From the NCBI GenBank assembly GCA_023150895.1, contig JAKLJY010000032.1, positions 1 to 64,000 on the forward strand: DNA of 64,000 nucleotides, in the 5' to 3' direction. Within the stretch, counting starts at the first letter, position 1, and the number at the start of each line of letters is the position of its first letter. This stretch comes from Myxococcota bacterium. GTDB lineage: Bacteria > Myxococcota_A > Bradymonadia > UBA7976 > UBA1532. Both the position numbers and the translations under genes were made by a program. The notes under the pieces are model-generated. The model made no database searches and was not told the DNA's origin. It worked only from the letters and a program-made list of their open reading frames with translations. Below, in pieces: positions 62,519-64,000 of the stretch.

Positions 62519-63748
62519 TCAGTCGTCCTCCCGCAGCGCTTCGATGGGCGAGAGCCGGGCGGCCCGGAAGGCCGGCCAAAGCGCGGCGACGAGCGCCGTG
62601 CCGAGGCCGAAGGCCGCCCCCTGAAGGATTGTGGCGAGGCGCAGGTCGAAATAGAGGACCGGCGGCACGAGCGCGACCGACTCGGCCTGCTGGAGTTCGG
62701 GGAAGTGCAAGCCGTTCACGGCGAAGTGATGTGCCACCACGCTCCCGACGAGCGCCCCGAGCGCGGCGCCGACCAATGCGATGACCAGGGATTCGATCGT
62801 CATCAGCCGACGCACGCGGGCGGGGGTCAGCCCGATGGCCATCAGGGTGCCGATCTCGCGCGTGCGCTCGATCGCGCTCATCAGCCCGGTATTGGCCACG
62901 CCGGCCGCGGCCATCAGCAGAATCAAGCCGACGACGATGTTGAACGCGGCCCGCCGGATCTGATTGACCTCCCGAAAGTCGCGCGTGCGCTCCTCCCAGG
63001 TCTCGACGACGACCGGACCGTCGGGCGTCTCGAGGCGCGCTTCGGCGGCCTGTGCGAGCATGGGATCGGGGAACCGCGCGAGCACCTCGGTCGCGAACCC
63101 GTCGGGCAAGTCGAGAAAGGGCGCGCCGATACTGCGGGGGAGCACGATGGTGTAGTTGTCGACCAGCGGGTGTCCGGTGGCGATGGCCCCGGCGAAGCGC
63201 ACGGCGTCGAGGGCGTTGAGGGTGCCGCGGCGGGTCTTGGCCTTCAGGAAGATGCGGTCGCCCGGTTTCCAGCGGAACGTCTCCGCAATGCCCGCGCCGC
63301 CCCACAAGTACGGCTCTTCGCCCGGTGGCACCGGCATCTCGCCGACCGGGAAGACGGCGCGATAGGCGTCCCGGTCGACGACGAGCCCGCGACACCGGAG
63401 GATGCGGCGCCCGTCCCCGACCTCGGCAGCGAAGGAGACCCGGTCGACGACCCGGGTGCCCGGGGCGACCGCGGAGAGCGTCGCCGCGAGCGCCGAAGTG
63501 TCCGGGAACGGCTTGTCGAGCGGCTGGTAGTCTTCCTCCGCGAGGTAGTCGCGCGGGACGACGCGCACGTGAGCCGACTCGTTGTCGACCTCGATGGCGA
63601 TGAGTGTGGCGTCGATGCCGTCGACGAAACTGCGCGAGACGATGAAAAGCGAGACGCCGAGCAGGATGGACGTCAGCGTGAACAGCGAGCGCCGCCGATT
63701 GCGAAGCGCGTTGCGCACGGCGAGCCGGAAGAGATAACCGTCAATCAT
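62519..63748 (-). CDS. LolC/LolE-type FtsX ABC permease
   Basis: The protein has 409 residues. The N-terminal helix contains RSLFTLTSILLGVSLFIVS (about 19-37), then a periplasmic domain (about 45-265) and three FtsX helices with RTREIGTLMAIGLTPARVRRL. It differs in sequence from the following permease, as LolC does from LolE, and its ATG overlaps the end of the ATPase gene by eight bases. Together with the ATPase they make a complete exporter. Confidence 0.92.
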   Translation of the reverse strand: MIDGYLFRLAVRNALRNRRRSLFTLTSILLGVSLFIVSRSFVDGIDATLIAIEVDNESAHVRVVPRDYLAEEDYQPLDKPFPDTSALAATLSAVAPGTRVVDRVSFAAEVGDGRRILRCRGLVVDRDAYRAVFPVGEMPVPPGEEPYLWGGAGIAETFRWKPGDRIFLKAKTRRGTLNALDAVRFAGAIATGHPLVDNYTIVLPRSIGAPFLDLPDGFATEVLARFPDPMLAQAAEARLETPDGPVVVETWEERTRDFREVNQIRRAAFNIVVGLILLMAAAGVANTGLMSAIERTREIGTLMAIGLTPARVRRLMTIESLVIALVGAALGALVGSVVAHHFAVNGLHFPELQQAESVALVPPVLYFDLRLATILQGAAFGLGTALVAALWPAFRAARLSPIEALREDD

Positions 63749-64000
63749 GGGAGCCCGACTCGGGCGCCGGCACACGCTTCTCCTCGCCGACGATGCGCCC
63801 GTCCGTCAGGCGGACGATGCGACGGGCGTGGCCCATCAGGTGCTCGTCGTGGGTCGAGAACACGAACGTCGCCCCGAGCTGCTCGTTCATGCGCCGCATC
63901 AGCGCGATGATGTCTTCGCTCGTCTTGCGGTCGAGGTTGGCCGTCGGTTCGTCGGCCAGGATCAGCGCAGGTCGCTTGGCGAGTGCGCGACCGATGGCCA
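63741..64000 (-). CDS. LolD-type ABC transporter ATPase (partial, N-terminus off window)
   Basis: Only the C-terminal 85 residues are present. They show the end of the signature (AIGRALAKRP), Walker B LILADEPTANLDRKTSED and the H-loop STHDEHLMGHA. The gene runs leftward, first in the exporter operon, and its stop lies inside the start of the first permease gene. By context it energises the two FtsX permeases. Confidence 0.9.
   Translation of the reverse strand, partial: AIGRALAKRPALILADEPTANLDRKTSEDIIALMRRMNEQLGATFVFSTHDEHLMGHARRIVRLTDGRIVGEEKRVPAPESGSHD

Overview
The window is a very GC-rich bacterial chromosome segment, with third codon positions almost all G or C. Gene content is Gram-negative and points to Myxococcota or another deltaproteobacterial-type lineage. 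The signs are many lipoproteins with the CxxDxxC-type cysteine patterns common there, Ser/Thr-kinase-like and PP2C proteins, a PilT-like ATPase, PilZ-like proteins, ExbB/ExbD motor genes, a giant PKD-repeat protein, and Lol-type ABC exporters with a LolA-like protein. The taxonomic call is inference. I found no rRNA, tRNA, IS element, prophage or CRISPR array. No gene-free stretch exceeds about 300 bases.

Layout. (1) 1-2.9 kb, minus strand: a MerR-HTH/TPR fusion between a small unknown protein and a Ser/Thr kinase-like protein that has lost its DFG aspartate. (2) 3.1-8.0 kb, plus strand: a tightly coupled operon of an HTH-like regulator, a lipoprotein, a soluble GAF histidine kinase, a lone receiver and a membrane PAS histidine kinase. 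(3) 8.06-11.3 kb: a zinc-ribbon/pseudokinase/PP2C fusion overlapping a VWA-like gene. (4) 11.3-13.05 kb: a PpiD/SurA-type periplasmic foldase. (5) 13.25-25.3 kb, plus strand: the elongasome set mreB-mreC-mreD-mrdA-rodA, then thioredoxin, then hemX-like, hemA, hemC and a CobA-HemD fusion, then two PilZ-like genes. (6) 25.3-33.6 kb: an alkyltransferase-like repair protein and a 2,569-residue secreted PKD protein. (7) 33.6-41.6 kb: a TraB-family protein, a PilT-like ATPase with a duplicated N domain, a YbaN-like membrane protein, an OPT transporter with an inserted repeat domain, and two lipoproteins. (8) 41.8-46.6 kb: a complete branched-chain amino-acid-type ABC importer (livJHMGF order), followed by a TauE/SafE exporter behind a strong dyad. 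(9) 47.7-52.8 kb: a SpoIID-domain protein and a LolD-like ATPase with a large FtsX permease. (10) 52.8-60.4 kb: a divergent envelope cluster. (11) 60.4-64.0 kb: a LolA-like protein, two FtsX permeases and the end of their ATPase.

How the genes work together. The most interesting block is region 10. One arm encodes a TlpA-like lipoprotein, an OmpA-like protein, a VKOR-DsbA fusion, a PEGA-like membrane protein and a Cys-rich lipoprotein. The other arm encodes ExbB, two ExbD subunits and a PKD-like membrane protein. The periplasmic parts of these proteins carry even numbers of cysteines, which suggests an ExbB/ExbD-powered envelope machine with its own disulfide-forming enzyme. Regions 1-3 form a phospho-signalling stretch with two independent pseudokinases, one of them fused to an apparently intact phosphatase.
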